NCBI RefSeq assembly: GCF_030506255.1
Contig: NZ_CP113431.1
Span: forward strand, 1 to 64,000
DNA length: 64,000 bases
Reading direction: 5' to 3'
DNA from: Nocardioides sp. Arc9.136
Lineage (GTDB): Bacteria; Actinomycetota; Actinomycetes; Propionibacteriales; Nocardioidaceae
Both the position numbers and the translations under genes were made by a program. Numbering within the stretch: position 1 is the stretch's first letter; each line of letters opens with the position of its first letter. Positions 12,848 to 20,456 of this stretch are shown here, one piece after another. The notes beneath the pieces were generated by a model. It ran no database searches. It had not been told where the DNA came from and worked only from the letters and a program-made list of their open reading frames with translations.

Positions 12848-12865
12848 TCGGAGGTCGGGTAGTGT
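12836..12865 (+). promoter_or_regulatory. Candidate tRNA-Ile promoter
   Basis: TTGGGG (12836-12841) and TAGTGT (12860-12865) are spaced by 18 bases, 45 bases ahead of the mature tRNA-Ile 5' end. Only the TTG and TAnnnT parts match consensus. Confidence 0.4.
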
Positions 12866-12910
12866 CCACCCTCGGTCGCGTCAGCGACCGCGCCGGCCCC
12901 GTGCCGGAGC

Positions 12911-12987
12911 GGGCCTATAGCTCAGACGGTTAGAGCGCTTCCCTGATAAGGAAGAGGTCACAGGTTCAAGTCCTGTTAGGCCCACCA
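12911..12987 (+). tRNA. tRNA-Ile (anticodon GAT)
   Basis: A full cloverleaf is visible. Acceptor GGGCCTA pairs with TAGGCCC, the anticodon arm is CTTCC-CTGATAA-GGAAG, and the T arm is ACAGG-TTCAAGT-CCTGT. The GAT anticodon reads isoleucine ATC/ATT codons. The 3' CCA is encoded (12985-12987). Its place after gyrA, with tRNA-Ala close by, is conserved in actinobacteria. Confidence 0.98.
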
Positions 12988-13024
12988 CCACCCGCAACCG
13001 CACCGCGCGACCGGAGGTCACCCG

Positions 13025-13153
13025 ATGAAGAAGATCGTCCTCGTGGCCCTGGCCGCCGTCGGCGCCGCCCTCGCCAAGAAGAAGTACGACGAGGGCCAGC
13101 ACGAGCAGGCCCTCTGGGCCGAGGCGACCGACAGCGTCCGCTCCTCGTCCTGA
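13025..13153 (+). CDS. DLW-39 family small membrane protein
   Basis: A 42-residue protein starting [20 protein letters not shown], with a single short hydrophobic helix, then [20 protein letters not shown]. The end matches the DLW-39 family (about 39 residues, usually EQDLWAEATD), tiny proteins encoded near tRNA-Ile/tRNA-Ala after gyrA in actinobacteria. Here the signature DLW is ALW. The ATG follows GGAGGTCACCCG at good spacing. Function is unknown. The gene is easily missed because of its size. Confidence 0.85.
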   Translation: MKKIVLVALAAVGAALAKKKYDEGQHEQALWAEATDSVRSSS

Positions 13154-13192
13154 CCCGGCACGACCCGACCACCGCGGCCACACCGCGGGCAC

Positions 13193-13265
13193 GGGGCCTT
13201 GGCGCAATTGGTAGCGCACCTGCTTTGCAAGCAGGGGGTTAGGGGTTCGAGTCCCCTAGGCTCCA
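13193..13265 (+). tRNA. tRNA-Ala (anticodon TGC)
   Basis: A complete cloverleaf: acceptor GGGGCCT pairs with AGGCTCC, including the G3-T70 wobble that identifies alanine tRNAs. The anticodon arm is CCTGC-TTTGCAA-GCAGG and the T arm AGGGG-TTCGAGT-CCCCT. The discriminator base is A13265. CCA is not encoded; the sequence continues CAC. It is the parent of the damaged copies that follow. Confidence 0.98.
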
Positions 13266-13296
13266 CACCGAAGTCGACGTCACGGAGGGAGGGGTG

Positions 13297-13370
13297 GGCG
13301 CAATTGGTAGCGGCTCCCCTCGACAGACGTGGCAAGCAGGGGGTTAGGGGTTCGAGTCCCCTAGGCTCCA
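13297..13370 (+). pseudogene. Damaged tRNA-Ala copy 1
   Basis: The D-arm block GGCGCAATTGGTAGCG (13297-13312) and the 3' part, from GCAAGCAGG through the T arm to the acceptor CTCCA, match tRNA-Ala exactly. The 10 bases that carry the 5' anticodon stem are replaced by 19 unrelated bases (GCTCCCCTCGACAGACGTG). The 5' acceptor strand is absent. It cannot form an acceptor stem or anticodon arm, so it is not a functional tRNA. Confidence 0.85.
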
Positions 13371-13401
13371 CACCGAAGTCGACGTCACGGAGGGAGGGGT
13401 G

Positions 13402-13475
13402 GGCGCAATTGGCAGCGGCTCCCCTCGACAGACGTGGCAAGCAGGGGGTCAGCGGTTCGAGTCCCCTAGGCTCCA
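13402..13475 (+). pseudogene. Damaged tRNA-Ala copy 2
   Basis: The same architecture as copy 1, with three further changes: one in the D loop (GGTAGC to GGCAGC) and two before and in the T stem (GTTAGGGG to GTCAGCGG), which break a T-stem pair. The further decay suggests no selection on the tRNA fold. Confidence 0.85.
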
Positions 13476-13476
13476 C

Positions 13477-14406
13477 ATGATCAGCAGGCTCGGCCTCGGC
13501 ATGGCCGCCGTGCTGCTCGCCTCCTCGCTGGGCGCGTGCTCGGGGGACTCCTCCGACCCGGCCCCCGCACCGGCGCCGACGAGCCGGACCCCCGCGCCGG
13601 AGTACGACGTGCGCGAGGAGGCCTCCGCCGCCGTGCTGCCGCTCGTGCCCGCGAGCGCGACCTCGCTGTCGGTGACCGACCTCGACCGGGTCCGGCTCCA
13701 GCTCGGCCTCCCCGACCTCAGCGGGCAGTCCTCGCCGGCCCAGCGGGCCGCGTTCTGGTCCCGGGCGGAGCGGCAGGCGCCGCTGCTGACCCCCGGCCTC
13801 CTGCGCCCGGTCGACGCCCGGCTCTCGCGCGACTACGGCTTCACCCAGGACGACGTGCTCTGGGAGGCGCGGTTCGACGGACCGGACGGACCCGGCTGGG
13901 TGCTGTCCTTCCGGCTCGGCCTCGACATGGCCGCCGTCCAGCGGGCGGTCGCCGACGGGGTCGGCCCGCTGGCCGGCGCGGAGGTCCGGGCCCAGGACAG
14001 CCTCGTCGTGCGGGGCGCGAGCGCCGACGGGTCGGACTCGTGGGCCGCGGACCCGGAGGTCGCCTCGGTGGTGGGGTTCCCCGCGGAGGCGACGTACGTC
14101 GAGCGCGGCTGCGTCGAGCCGCCGGCGGGCGTCGACACCGGCGGGCTGGACGAGCTGGCGGCGTGGTCGGTCGCGCTGCAGGGCGGGCTGGCCACCGCGC
14201 GGCTGGGCGAGCTCCGGTCGGACGCCTTCGACCGCCTGCGGCTGGGGGAGACCTGGCCGGCCCGGGGCGCCTCGTTCACCGACGGCTTCCGGGACGGCGT
14301 GGCCGACCCCTCGACCGGCCGGATCGGGTACCAGCTGACCGACCCCGTCGTCGCCGCCGACCTGGTCCGCCGGCGCACGGTGCCGGTCGCCGCCTGCGCG
14401 GGCTGA
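13477..14406 (+). CDS. Secreted lipoprotein, unknown function
   Basis: A 309-residue protein with a lipoprotein signal: R4, hydrophobic stretch, lipobox LGAC with lipidated C21, then a Ser/Pro/Ala-rich linker to about residue 45. I do not recognise the mature domain. It has Trp-containing segments (DDVLWEARFDGPDGPGWVLS) and two cysteines, in ERGCVEPP and at the end VAACAG, which could pair. The ATG at 13477 keeps the arginine of the signal; ATG 13501 would leave no positive charge. There is no clear ribosome site because the damaged tRNA copy ends one base before it. Confidence 0.7.
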   Translation: MISRLGLGMAAVLLASSLGACSGDSSDPAPAPAPTSRTPAPEYDVREEASAAVLPLVPASATSLSVTDLDRVRLQLGLPDLSGQSSPAQRAAFWSRAERQAPLLTPGLLRPVDARLSRDYGFTQDDVLWEARFDGPDGPGWVLSFRLGLDMAAVQRAVADGVGPLAGAEVRAQDSLVVRGASADGSDSWAADPEVASVVGFPAEATYVERGCVEPPAGVDTGGLDELAAWSVALQGGLATARLGELRSDAFDRLRLGETWPARGASFTDGFRDGVADPSTGRIGYQLTDPVVAADLVRRRTVPVAACAG

Positions 14407-14466
14407 GGGCCCGGCCGCGCGGACCGTCGCACCGCTTGCACCCGCCGGGCGACCCCGGTCACGCCG

Positions 14467-14472
14467 TACCCT
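14467..14472 (+). promoter_or_regulatory. -10 box for a leaderless SURF1 transcript
   Basis: TACCCT ends six bases before the GTG of the SURF1 gene. In actinobacteria a TAnnnT box 6-7 bases before a start codon typically marks a leaderless mRNA. The GGAGGG in between is too close to serve as a ribosome site. Confidence 0.5.
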
Positions 14473-14478
14473 GGAGGG

Positions 14479-15231
14479 GTGCCCGTCGCCCTCGCCCCCC
14501 GCTACTGGGGCGGTCACCTCCTCGCGGTCGTGCTGGTCCTCCTGGCCTGCTGGCTGGGCGTCTGGCAGCTCGAGGCGTGGCAGGCGCAGCGGGACCTCGA
14601 GGCGCGCGACCTCACCGGCGTGGCGCCCGAGCCGCTGGAGGACCTGATCGGCCCGGACGACCCCTTCCCGGGCGAGGAGGTCGGCCACCCCGTCGAGCTC
14701 ACCGGCACCTGGGTGCCGGAGAGCACCGTGTTCATCGAGGGTCGCCAGCACGAGGGCCGCGACGGCTACTGGGTCGTCACGCCGGTCGAGGTCGACGGGG
14801 GCGGCGGCGCCGCGATGTACGTCGTCCGCGGCTGGAGCGCAGAGGCGCAGGCCCCGGCCCCGGCGCCCGGACCGGTCACGCTCACCGCGTGGCTCCAGCC
14901 CACCGAGGGCACCACCGCCGTCGACCCCGACCGCAGCGACGACGTGCTCCCGCAGATCCGGGTCGCCGACCTGGTGCAGTACGTCGACCAGGACCTGTAC
15001 GGCGCGTTCGGGATCGCCACCGAGCCGCTCGACGGCCTCGCGCCGGCCGAGCTCGAGCAGCTGCCCGGCGCCTCGGCGTTCACCGGGCTGAAGAACTTCC
15101 TCTACGGGATCCAGTGGTTCGTCTTCGGTGCCTTCGCCGCCTTCATCTGGTGGCGCTGGTCACGGGACCTGGCCACGGCCGTCGAGCGGACCGAGGAGAC
15201 CGCCGACGAGGCGGTACCGTCGAGGCCGTGA
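14479..15231 (+). CDS. SURF1 family cytochrome oxidase assembly protein
   Basis: SURF1 proteins help insert haem into subunit I of the aa3-type cytochrome c oxidase. The 250-residue product has the SURF1 plan of two membrane helices flanking an external domain. Helix 1 is about residues 12-28 (HLLAVVLVLLACWLGVWQL) and helix 2 about 212-232 (GIQWFVFGAFAAFIWWRW). Typical motifs are LGVWQLEAW, RDGYWVVTPVEV, VVRGW and LKNFLYGIQWF. Start GTG 14479 appears leaderless. The stop overlaps the next gene by 4 bases. Confidence 0.88.
   Translation: MPVALAPRYWGGHLLAVVLVLLACWLGVWQLEAWQAQRDLEARDLTGVAPEPLEDLIGPDDPFPGEEVGHPVELTGTWVPESTVFIEGRQHEGRDGYWVVTPVEVDGGGGAAMYVVRGWSAEAQAPAPAPGPVTLTAWLQPTEGTTAVDPDRSDDVLPQIRVADLVQYVDQDLYGAFGIATEPLDGLAPAELEQLPGASAFTGLKNFLYGIQWFVFGAFAAFIWWRWSRDLATAVERTEETADEAVPSRP
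15215..15220 (+). promoter_or_regulatory. -10 box for a leaderless DUF3817 transcript
   Basis: TACCGT lies inside the SURF1 end and is followed after seven bases by the GTG of the DUF3817 gene, the spacing of a leaderless transcript. This could let the gene be expressed apart from SURF1. Confidence 0.4.
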
Positions 15232-15647
15232 TCGACGACGACGAGCGCACCGACCCCGGCCTGAACAGCGCCCTGACCCGCTACCGCTTCATGGCCACCG
15301 TCGTCGGCGTGCTGCTCATCGTGCTGTGCCTGGTCGGCGTGCCGCTGGCCAACTTCGACGGCACGGGCATGTGGGGGGTCTTCGGCAGCACCCCGGACCT
15401 GTTCGCCACCGGGTCCGGCGCCCAGGAGCTCGGCGAGGCGATCACCGGCTACCTCGGGGTCGCCCACGGCTGGCTCTACATGATCTTCCTGGTGATGGCC
15501 TTCCTGCTCGCCCGCCGGGCCGGCTGGGACCTCCGGTTCACCCTCGTCACGCTGGTGTGCGGGACGATCCCGGTGCTCAGCTTCTGGGCCGAGCACCGCG
15601 CCACCGAGCGGGTCCGCGCCCAGCTCGGCGAGCCGGTCCACGGCTGA
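15228..15647 (+). CDS. DUF3817 membrane protein
   Basis: A 139-residue protein with three predicted membrane helices: FMATVVGVLLIVLCLVGVPL, YLGVAHGWLYMIFLVMAFLL and FTLVTLVCGTIPVLSFWAEH. The features TRYRFMATVVGVLL, GVAHGWLYMIF and IPVLSFWAEHR are typical of DUF3817, a small actinobacterial integral membrane family of unknown function, often beside SURF1. The GTG start overlaps the SURF1 stop. Confidence 0.85.
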   Translation: MIDDDERTDPGLNSALTRYRFMATVVGVLLIVLCLVGVPLANFDGTGMWGVFGSTPDLFATGSGAQELGEAITGYLGVAHGWLYMIFLVMAFLLARRAGWDLRFTLVTLVCGTIPVLSFWAEHRATERVRAQLGEPVHG

Positions 15648-15666
15648 GCGGCGCGCCCGGTAACCG

Positions 15667-16500
15667 ATGACCACCACGGCGTTCGTCCTCGGCGGCGGTG
15701 GGGTCCTCGGCGCCGTCGAGGTCGGCATGCTCCGGGCGCTGCTCGAGCGGGACATCACGCCCGACCTGGTCCTGGGCACGAGCATCGGCGCGCTCAACGG
15801 CGCGCTGGTCGCCCGCGAGCCCACCCTCGCCGTCATCGACCGGATGACGCGGCTGTGGGACGACGCGAGCCAGGCCCCGCGCGAGGTGTACGGCGACCGG
15901 CCGCTGCGCACGGTCCGCCGTGCGGTCTCCACCGGAACCCACCTGTGGTCCTCCCGCCCGTTGAAGCAGCGCCTGCTCGACGAGCTCGGCGACCTCACCT
16001 TCGAGGAGCTGCCGGTGCGCTTCCAGGTGTGCGCGGCGAGCATCGAGCGGGCGGCCGAGCACTGGTTCGACTCGGGCCGGGTCGTCGACGCGGTGATGGC
16101 CAGCGCGGCGGTGCCCGGCCTCCTGCCGCCCGCCAAGGTCGGTGACGAGCACTACCTCGACGGGGGCATCGTCAACTCGATCCCGCTGGCGCGCGCGGTG
16201 CGGCTCGGGGCCGACCGGGTCTTCGTGCTGCAGGTCGGCCGGGTCGACCGGCCGCTGCAGGTGCCGCGTCGGCCGTGGGAGGTCGCCCGCGTGTCGTTCG
16301 AGATCGCCCGGCGGCACCGGTTCCACCGGGAGCTCGAGGAGCTCCCCGACGGCGTGCGGGCGTACGTCCTCCCCGCCCGCGGCACCTCGGCGCGGGACGA
16401 CACCTGGCGCGCGGCGACCGACTTCCGCAGCGTCCAGGAGCGGATCGACCGCACGTACGACGCGTGCGTGGACTACCTCGACCGCGAGCTGGGCCGGTGA
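15667..16500 (+). CDS. Patatin-like phospholipase
   Basis: Patatin-like proteins are Ser-Asp dyad lipid acyl hydrolases. The 277-residue protein has the oxyanion GGGGVLG at residues 9-15, the nucleophile elbow GTSIG (serine about residue 40) and the catalytic aspartate in YLDGGIVNSIPL (about residue 164). There is no signal peptide, so it is probably cytoplasmic or peripheral on the inner membrane face. The ATG 15667 has only a weak upstream ribosome site. The stop overlaps the next GTG (GTGA), so it is coupled with an acyltransferase, which suggests joint action on membrane lipids. Confidence 0.9.
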   Translation: MTTTAFVLGGGGVLGAVEVGMLRALLERDITPDLVLGTSIGALNGALVAREPTLAVIDRMTRLWDDASQAPREVYGDRPLRTVRRAVSTGTHLWSSRPLKQRLLDELGDLTFEELPVRFQVCAASIERAAEHWFDSGRVVDAVMASAAVPGLLPPAKVGDEHYLDGGIVNSIPLARAVRLGADRVFVLQVGRVDRPLQVPRRPWEVARVSFEIARRHRFHRELEELPDGVRAYVLPARGTSARDDTWRAATDFRSVQERIDRTYDACVDYLDRELGR

Positions 16501-17516
16501 CCTGGGCCCTCCGCCGCCTGGTGCTCGCGCCGGCGGTCGTGGCGTCGGCCGTGCTGCTGTGGTTCACCCTGCCGCTGTGGCTCCTGGGTGCGGCGCTGGT
16601 CTCGCCGGTGGTGCCGGGCCGGCTGCGGGTGGTCCGCCTGGCCTGGGTCGCGGTCCTCTACCTCACGATCGAGGCGCTCCTGCTCGTGGTGCTGCTCGGC
16701 ATGTGGCTCGCCAGCGGCTTCGGGCGGCGGATCCGCACGCCGTACTGGGAGGGCATCCACTACGACCTCGTCCAGGGGGTCATGTGGATCTTCTTCCGCG
16801 AGGCGCGGCGGGTGCTCCGGCTGACGATCACCACCGACGGCCCCGCGCCCGACGCGCACCCCGGCGTGCCGATCGTCGTGTGCTGCCGCCACGCCGGCCC
16901 GGGGGACTCCTTCACCCTCGTCCACGCGCTGATGCACTGGTACGGCCGGGAGCCGCGCGTCGTCCTCAAGGACACCCTGGCCTGGGACCCCGCGATCGAC
17001 GTGCTCCTGAACCGCATCCCGGCGCGGTTCATCACCCCCGGGCGTCCGGGGGAGGACGTCGACGAGCAGATCGCCGCGCTCGCGACCGGCCTGGACGAGA
17101 ACGACGCGTTCGTGATCTTCCCCGAGGGGGGCAACTTCACCCCGCAGCGCCGGACCCGGGCGATCGAGCGGCTGCGCCGGCTGGGGCTGCAGGCGATGGC
17201 CGACCGCGCCGAGCGGATGACGCACGTGCTGGCGCCCAAGCCCGGCGGGCTGCTCGCGGCGCTGGACGCCGCTCCCGAGGCCGACGTCGTGCTGGTGGCC
17301 CACACCGGGCTCGACCACCTCACCGGGGTCGCCGACATCTGGCGCGCGCTGCCGATGGACAAGCGGCTCACCATGCGGTGGTGGCAGGTCCCGCGGGCGG
17401 AGATCCCGACCGACCGGGACGCGCGGATCGACTGGCTCTACGGCTGGTGGGAGACCATCGACGCCTGGGTGGCAGAGAACCGGCCGGAGGATCTTCCCCC
17501 CGGCCGGTCCCGTTGA
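16497..17516 (+). CDS. PlsC-like acyltransferase, membrane-bound
   Basis: The 339-residue protein has two N-terminal membrane helices (about residues 8-35 and 42-68) followed by an acyltransferase domain. That domain has an HX4D motif (RHAGPGD) and FPEGGNFTP, the pattern of 1-acylglycerol-3-phosphate acyltransferases (PlsC). Later motifs include VLLVAHTGLDHL and a C-terminal WLYGWWETIDAWV. The substrate is not determinable from the sequence. The GTG start overlaps the patatin stop by 4 bases. Confidence 0.82.
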   Translation: MTWALRRLVLAPAVVASAVLLWFTLPLWLLGAALVSPVVPGRLRVVRLAWVAVLYLTIEALLLVVLLGMWLASGFGRRIRTPYWEGIHYDLVQGVMWIFFREARRVLRLTITTDGPAPDAHPGVPIVVCCRHAGPGDSFTLVHALMHWYGREPRVVLKDTLAWDPAIDVLLNRIPARFITPGRPGEDVDEQIAALATGLDENDAFVIFPEGGNFTPQRRTRAIERLRRLGLQAMADRAERMTHVLAPKPGGLLAALDAAPEADVVLVAHTGLDHLTGVADIWRALPMDKRLTMRWWQVPRAEIPTDRDARIDWLYGWWETIDAWVAENRPEDLPPGRSR

Positions 17517-17566
17517 GCTGCCGCTCCTGCTGACCGCCGCCGGCGGTCAGCCGGCGACGGAGGCGG

Positions 17567-18313
17567 TCACTTCCGGTCGCCGTCCACGTCGGTGACCTCG
17601 GCCGGGTCGTCCGGCGTGGTCACCGCGTGCGGCGCCTCGGCGGCGTCGGCGATGGCCTCGTCGGGCGAGGCACCGCCGATGTCCTGGGCGACCTCGTCGG
17701 CCAGCGGCGTCGCCGCGGTGGCGTCACCGACGGGCGCGGCCGGGGTCGTCGTGGTGCTCGGCGTCGTCGTGCCGGCGCTGGGCGGCGGGCTCGGGACGTA
17801 GGAGGACTGCCAGTTGTCGCTGGTGCCCCCGCCCTGCAGGCGCTTGGCCACGACCGCGACGACGCCGGCGAGGCCTCCGAGGAGGAGCAGCTTCTTGAGC
17901 GCACCGCCCTTCTTCTTCGGCGGCTCGCCCTTGATCGTCGCGATCCGGGCCTCCGCGGCCGTCCTGGCCGCAGCGGCCTTCTCACCGGCTGCCGCGGCAC
18001 CCGCGGCGACCAGCGGGGCGGCCTTGGCCTTGGCGTCGGCCAGCGCGGGGCCGGCCTTCTCGCGCGCGTCGGCGATGACCGGAGCGGCCTTCTCGCGTGC
18101 GTCGGCCAGGCTGCTGGCCGCCTTCACCTTGGCATCGGCCAGCGCGGGGCCGGCCTTCACCTTCGCGTCGGCGAGAGCGGGTCGTGCGGTGGTCTCGACG
18201 AACTCCTCGACCGCCTCCCGGGCCTGGGCGACGGCGGCCTCCACCTGGGGGCGCACGGTGTCGACGTAGTCCGAGGCCTGATCGAGGAGGGACTTCTTCT
18301 TGCGCAGACGCAT
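17567..18313 (-). CDS. Lys/Ala-rich repeat protein with one membrane helix
   Basis: A 248-residue protein of unknown function. After MRLRKKKSLLDQASDYVDTV comes an alpha-helical stretch (about residues 40-110). It contains imperfect 11-residue repeats of the form PALADAKVKAG, ASSLADAREKA, APVIADAREKA and PALADAKAKA. These resemble LEA-type or apolipoprotein-like amphipathic helices. KKKGGALKKLLLLGGLAGVV then gives a short hydrophobic helix at about 135-155. A Pro/Thr/Ala-rich, acidic tail ends the protein. The repeats suggest a coiled or membrane-surface helix. It is divergent from the cyclophilin gene. Confidence 0.75.
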   Translation of the reverse strand: MRLRKKKSLLDQASDYVDTVRPQVEAAVAQAREAVEEFVETTARPALADAKVKAGPALADAKVKAASSLADAREKAAPVIADAREKAGPALADAKAKAAPLVAAGAAAAGEKAAAARTAAEARIATIKGEPPKKKGGALKKLLLLGGLAGVVAVVAKRLQGGGTSDNWQSSYVPSPPPSAGTTTPSTTTTPAAPVGDATAATPLADEVAQDIGGASPDEAIADAAEAPHAVTTPDDPAEVTDVDGDRK

Positions 18314-18510
18314 CGCGTCACTTCCTCTCGTTCGGTCACTGCCATTCGATCACGCACCGCGCGGCCGGGCCACCCGGGAGACCGGTTGGCGCCACGTGCG
18401 AGGATCGACGGGTGCGGCGCATCGCCGCCGTACGTCGTGCAGTACCCACTCGCGTCGCGATCGGAACGCGCGGCGCGTCGAACCAGCCCGTTCACACGCG
18501 AAGGACACCC

Positions 18511-19017
18511 ATGGCTGACCAGCAGGCCGTACTGAAGACGAACCGGGGCGACATCGTCCTGAACCTCTTCCCGAACCACGCCCCCGAGACCGTCGCGAAC
18601 TTCACCGGGCTCGCCTCGGGTGAGAAGTCCTACGACTCCGGGAACGGCAGGAGCGGACCGTTCTACGACGGCCTGATCTTCCACCGCGTGATCGACGGCT
18701 TCATGATCCAGGGCGGCGACCCGCTCGGCACCGGCACCGGCGGCCCGGGCTTCACCTTCAAGGACGAGCCGCACCCGGAGCTCACTTTCGACAAGCCCTA
18801 CCTGCTCGCGATGGCGAACGCCGGCCCGGGCACCAACGGCTCGCAGTTCTTCATCACCGTCGGCGCGACGCCGTGGCTGAACTTCAAGCACACCATCTTC
18901 GGCGAGGTCGCCGACCAGGCCTCGCGCGACGTGGTCGACGCGATCGCGACGACCAAGACCGGCCCGGGCGACCGTCCGGTCGAGCCGGTGGTCATCGAGA
19001 CCGTCGAGCTGCGCTGA
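18511..19017 (+). CDS. Cyclophilin-type peptidyl-prolyl isomerase
   Basis: This enzyme catalyses cis-trans isomerisation of prolyl bonds during folding. The 168-residue protein is a single cyclophilin domain with FHRVIDGFMIQGGDP, MANAGPGTNGSQFFI and WLNFKHTIFGEV; the active-site Arg of FHRV and the Phe of QFF are present. No signal peptide, so cytoplasmic. It starts ATG 18511 after an AAGGA ribosome site. A PpiA-type protein near gyrA is usual in actinobacteria. Confidence 0.95.
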   Translation: MADQQAVLKTNRGDIVLNLFPNHAPETVANFTGLASGEKSYDSGNGRSGPFYDGLIFHRVIDGFMIQGGDPLGTGTGGPGFTFKDEPHPELTFDKPYLLAMANAGPGTNGSQFFITVGATPWLNFKHTIFGEVADQASRDVVDAIATTKTGPGDRPVEPVVIETVELR

Positions 19018-19061
19018 CGCGGTCCTCCCGGAACGCGTGCTGAGCCCTCGCTGAGACCTCG

Positions 19062-19988
19062 TTGAGCCAGCCCACCCAGCCGATCCCCCCGGCCGGGGTG
19101 CCCGTCTGCTACCGGCACCCCGACCGGGAGTCGCACATCCGCTGCCAGCGCTGCGGCCGTCCGATCTGTCCGGACTGCATGCGCGACGCCGCCGTCGGCT
19201 TCCAGTGCCCCGACTGCGTCGCCGAGGGCGCGCGCACGACGCGCAGCGGCCGCACGGCGTACGGCGGGCTGCGGCCCACCAACGCCGCGATCACCTCCGG
19301 CGTCCTCATCGCCGTCAACGTGGCGGTGTGGATCGCGATCCTCGTCACCGGGGGTGCGGCCAGCCGGCTGGTCGACCTGCTGGCCATGCGGCCCAGCGGG
19401 CTGTGCCTGCTCGGCGACGGCGGCTTCAACGTGCCGGAGGCGGCCTGCACGGGCGGCGGCACCTGGCTGCCCGGTGTGGCCGACGGTGCGGTGTGGCAGG
19501 TGCTCACCTCGGGGTTCACCCACGTCACGGTGCTCCACATCGCCTTCAACATGTTCGCGCTGTACGTCCTCGGGCCCCAGCTCGAGCTCGCGCTGGGCCG
19601 TGCCCGCTTCCTGGCGCTGTACTTCCTCTCCCTGCTCGCCGGGTCCGCGGTGGTGATGTGGGCGGCACCGGAGTTCCAGGCCACCCTCGGTGCCTCCGGC
19701 GCGATCTACGGCCTCTTCGCGGCGCTGTTGATCATGGCGCGGCGGGTCGGTGGCGACGTGCGCCAGCTGGTCGCGCTGATCGTGGTCAACGTCGTGATCA
19801 CCTTCGCGGTCCCGGGCATCTCCTGGCAGGGCCACCTCGGCGGGTTCCTCGGCGGTGCCGCGGTGACCGCGCTGCTGGTCTACGCCCCGCGGGGACCGCG
19901 ACGCACGCCGGTCCAGCTCGCCGGGCTGGTGCTGGTCGCGCTGCTCGTCCTCGGCGCGATCCTCGCCCGCGTGCTCGTCCTGTCCTGA
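19062..19988 (+). CDS. Rhomboid-family intramembrane protease with zinc-ribbon head
   Basis: Rhomboids cleave membrane helices with a Ser-His dyad. The 308-residue protein starts with a small zinc-binding head (residues about 16-52; CYRHP, CQRCGRPICPDC, CPDC). The rhomboid domain follows with about seven helices. Catalytic serine lies in GASGAIYG, the histidine in GHLGGFLGG, and HIAFNMFALYVLG is the helix-2 motif. The TTG at 19062 is the first possible start after an in-frame stop. GTG 19098 would give a shorter form that still keeps the zinc head, so the start is uncertain. Confidence 0.9.
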   Translation: MSQPTQPIPPAGVPVCYRHPDRESHIRCQRCGRPICPDCMRDAAVGFQCPDCVAEGARTTRSGRTAYGGLRPTNAAITSGVLIAVNVAVWIAILVTGGAASRLVDLLAMRPSGLCLLGDGGFNVPEAACTGGGTWLPGVADGAVWQVLTSGFTHVTVLHIAFNMFALYVLGPQLELALGRARFLALYFLSLLAGSAVVMWAAPEFQATLGASGAIYGLFAALLIMARRVGGDVRQLVALIVVNVVITFAVPGISWQGHLGGFLGGAAVTALLVYAPRGPRRTPVQLAGLVLVALLVLGAILARVLVLS

Positions 19989-20096
19989 GCGCTGCCGGTC
20001 GTCGGCGGGCCGCCTTGACGCCGACCTGGCGGTTCCGACCACTTCTTGTTGCCCCACCCCCTCCCGCGCCGGAGGACGGGTCGGCACGCTCGGTGC

Positions 20097-20456
20097 GTGG
20101 AACGAACGACAGGGCGAGGTGTCCTCCGGGTCCCGGTGCGCGTCGACGACATCGGGCGCAGCCTGCGTGCGGACCTACCGACGGCCCGACGGCCCGACGG
20201 CACGCGGACCGCGGTGGCGTTCACCTCCGTGGAGGCCCGGGACCGGGCCATGACGCCCGGGCAGCAGCCGGTCACGCTCGCCGAGCCCGTGCTGCGGGCG
20301 CTGCTGGCCGATGTCGGGATCGACGCCCTCCAGGTCGACCCGGAGCGTCTTGACGTGTTCACCGCGGGTGGTGGTGACCCGCCCGCGGACCGGGCCCGTC
20401 CGGGCCGTTTCCGTCCACAGGTGTGGAGGAGCCTGTGCAGAACTACATGCGTGTAG
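20097..20456 (+). CDS. SAV_915-like protein, function unknown
   Basis: A 119-residue soluble protein. The segment from VPVRVDDIGRSL through GTRTAVAFTSVEARDRAM and PVTLAEPVLRALLADVGIDA resembles the actinobacterial SAV_915/SseB-like family of unknown function. Start GTG 20097 gives MERTTGRGVLRVPV; no strong ribosome site is seen. The last 14 codons run into a large palindrome, and the TAG stop lies within its right arm, so the C-terminal tail may not be conserved. Downstream sequence is non-coding until crgA. Confidence 0.55.
   Translation: MERTTGRGVLRVPVRVDDIGRSLRADLPTARRPDGTRTAVAFTSVEARDRAMTPGQQPVTLAEPVLRALLADVGIDALQVDPERLDVFTAGGGDPPADRARPGRFRPQVWRSLCRTTCV

Larger units (their letters stand above)
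13266..13475 (+). repeat. Two tandem 105-base repeats derived from tRNA-Ala
   Basis: Units 13266-13370 and 13371-13475 are direct repeats that differ at only three positions. Each consists of a 31-base spacer (CACCGAAGTCGACGTCACGG and onward) followed by a damaged tRNA-Ala. Low divergence indicates recent duplication. The array abuts the lipoprotein start at 13477. Confidence 0.9.

Noticed and set aside
13266..13475. Possible CRISPR array from tandem repeats
   Set aside because: Only two 105-base units that contain tRNA sequence throughout; there are no short repeats with unique spacers and no cas genes.
13018..14751. Minus-strand protein with repeated GLEPLTPCLPRLSRGAA segments
   Set aside because: It is the antisense translation of tRNA-Ala and its damaged copies, a well-known annotation artefact.
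18097..18510. Extending the cyclophilin gene upstream into a 306-residue product
   Set aside because: The upstream part is antisense to the Lys/Ala repeat gene and is Arg/Pro-rich; the canonical domain starts at ATG 18511 with a ribosome site.
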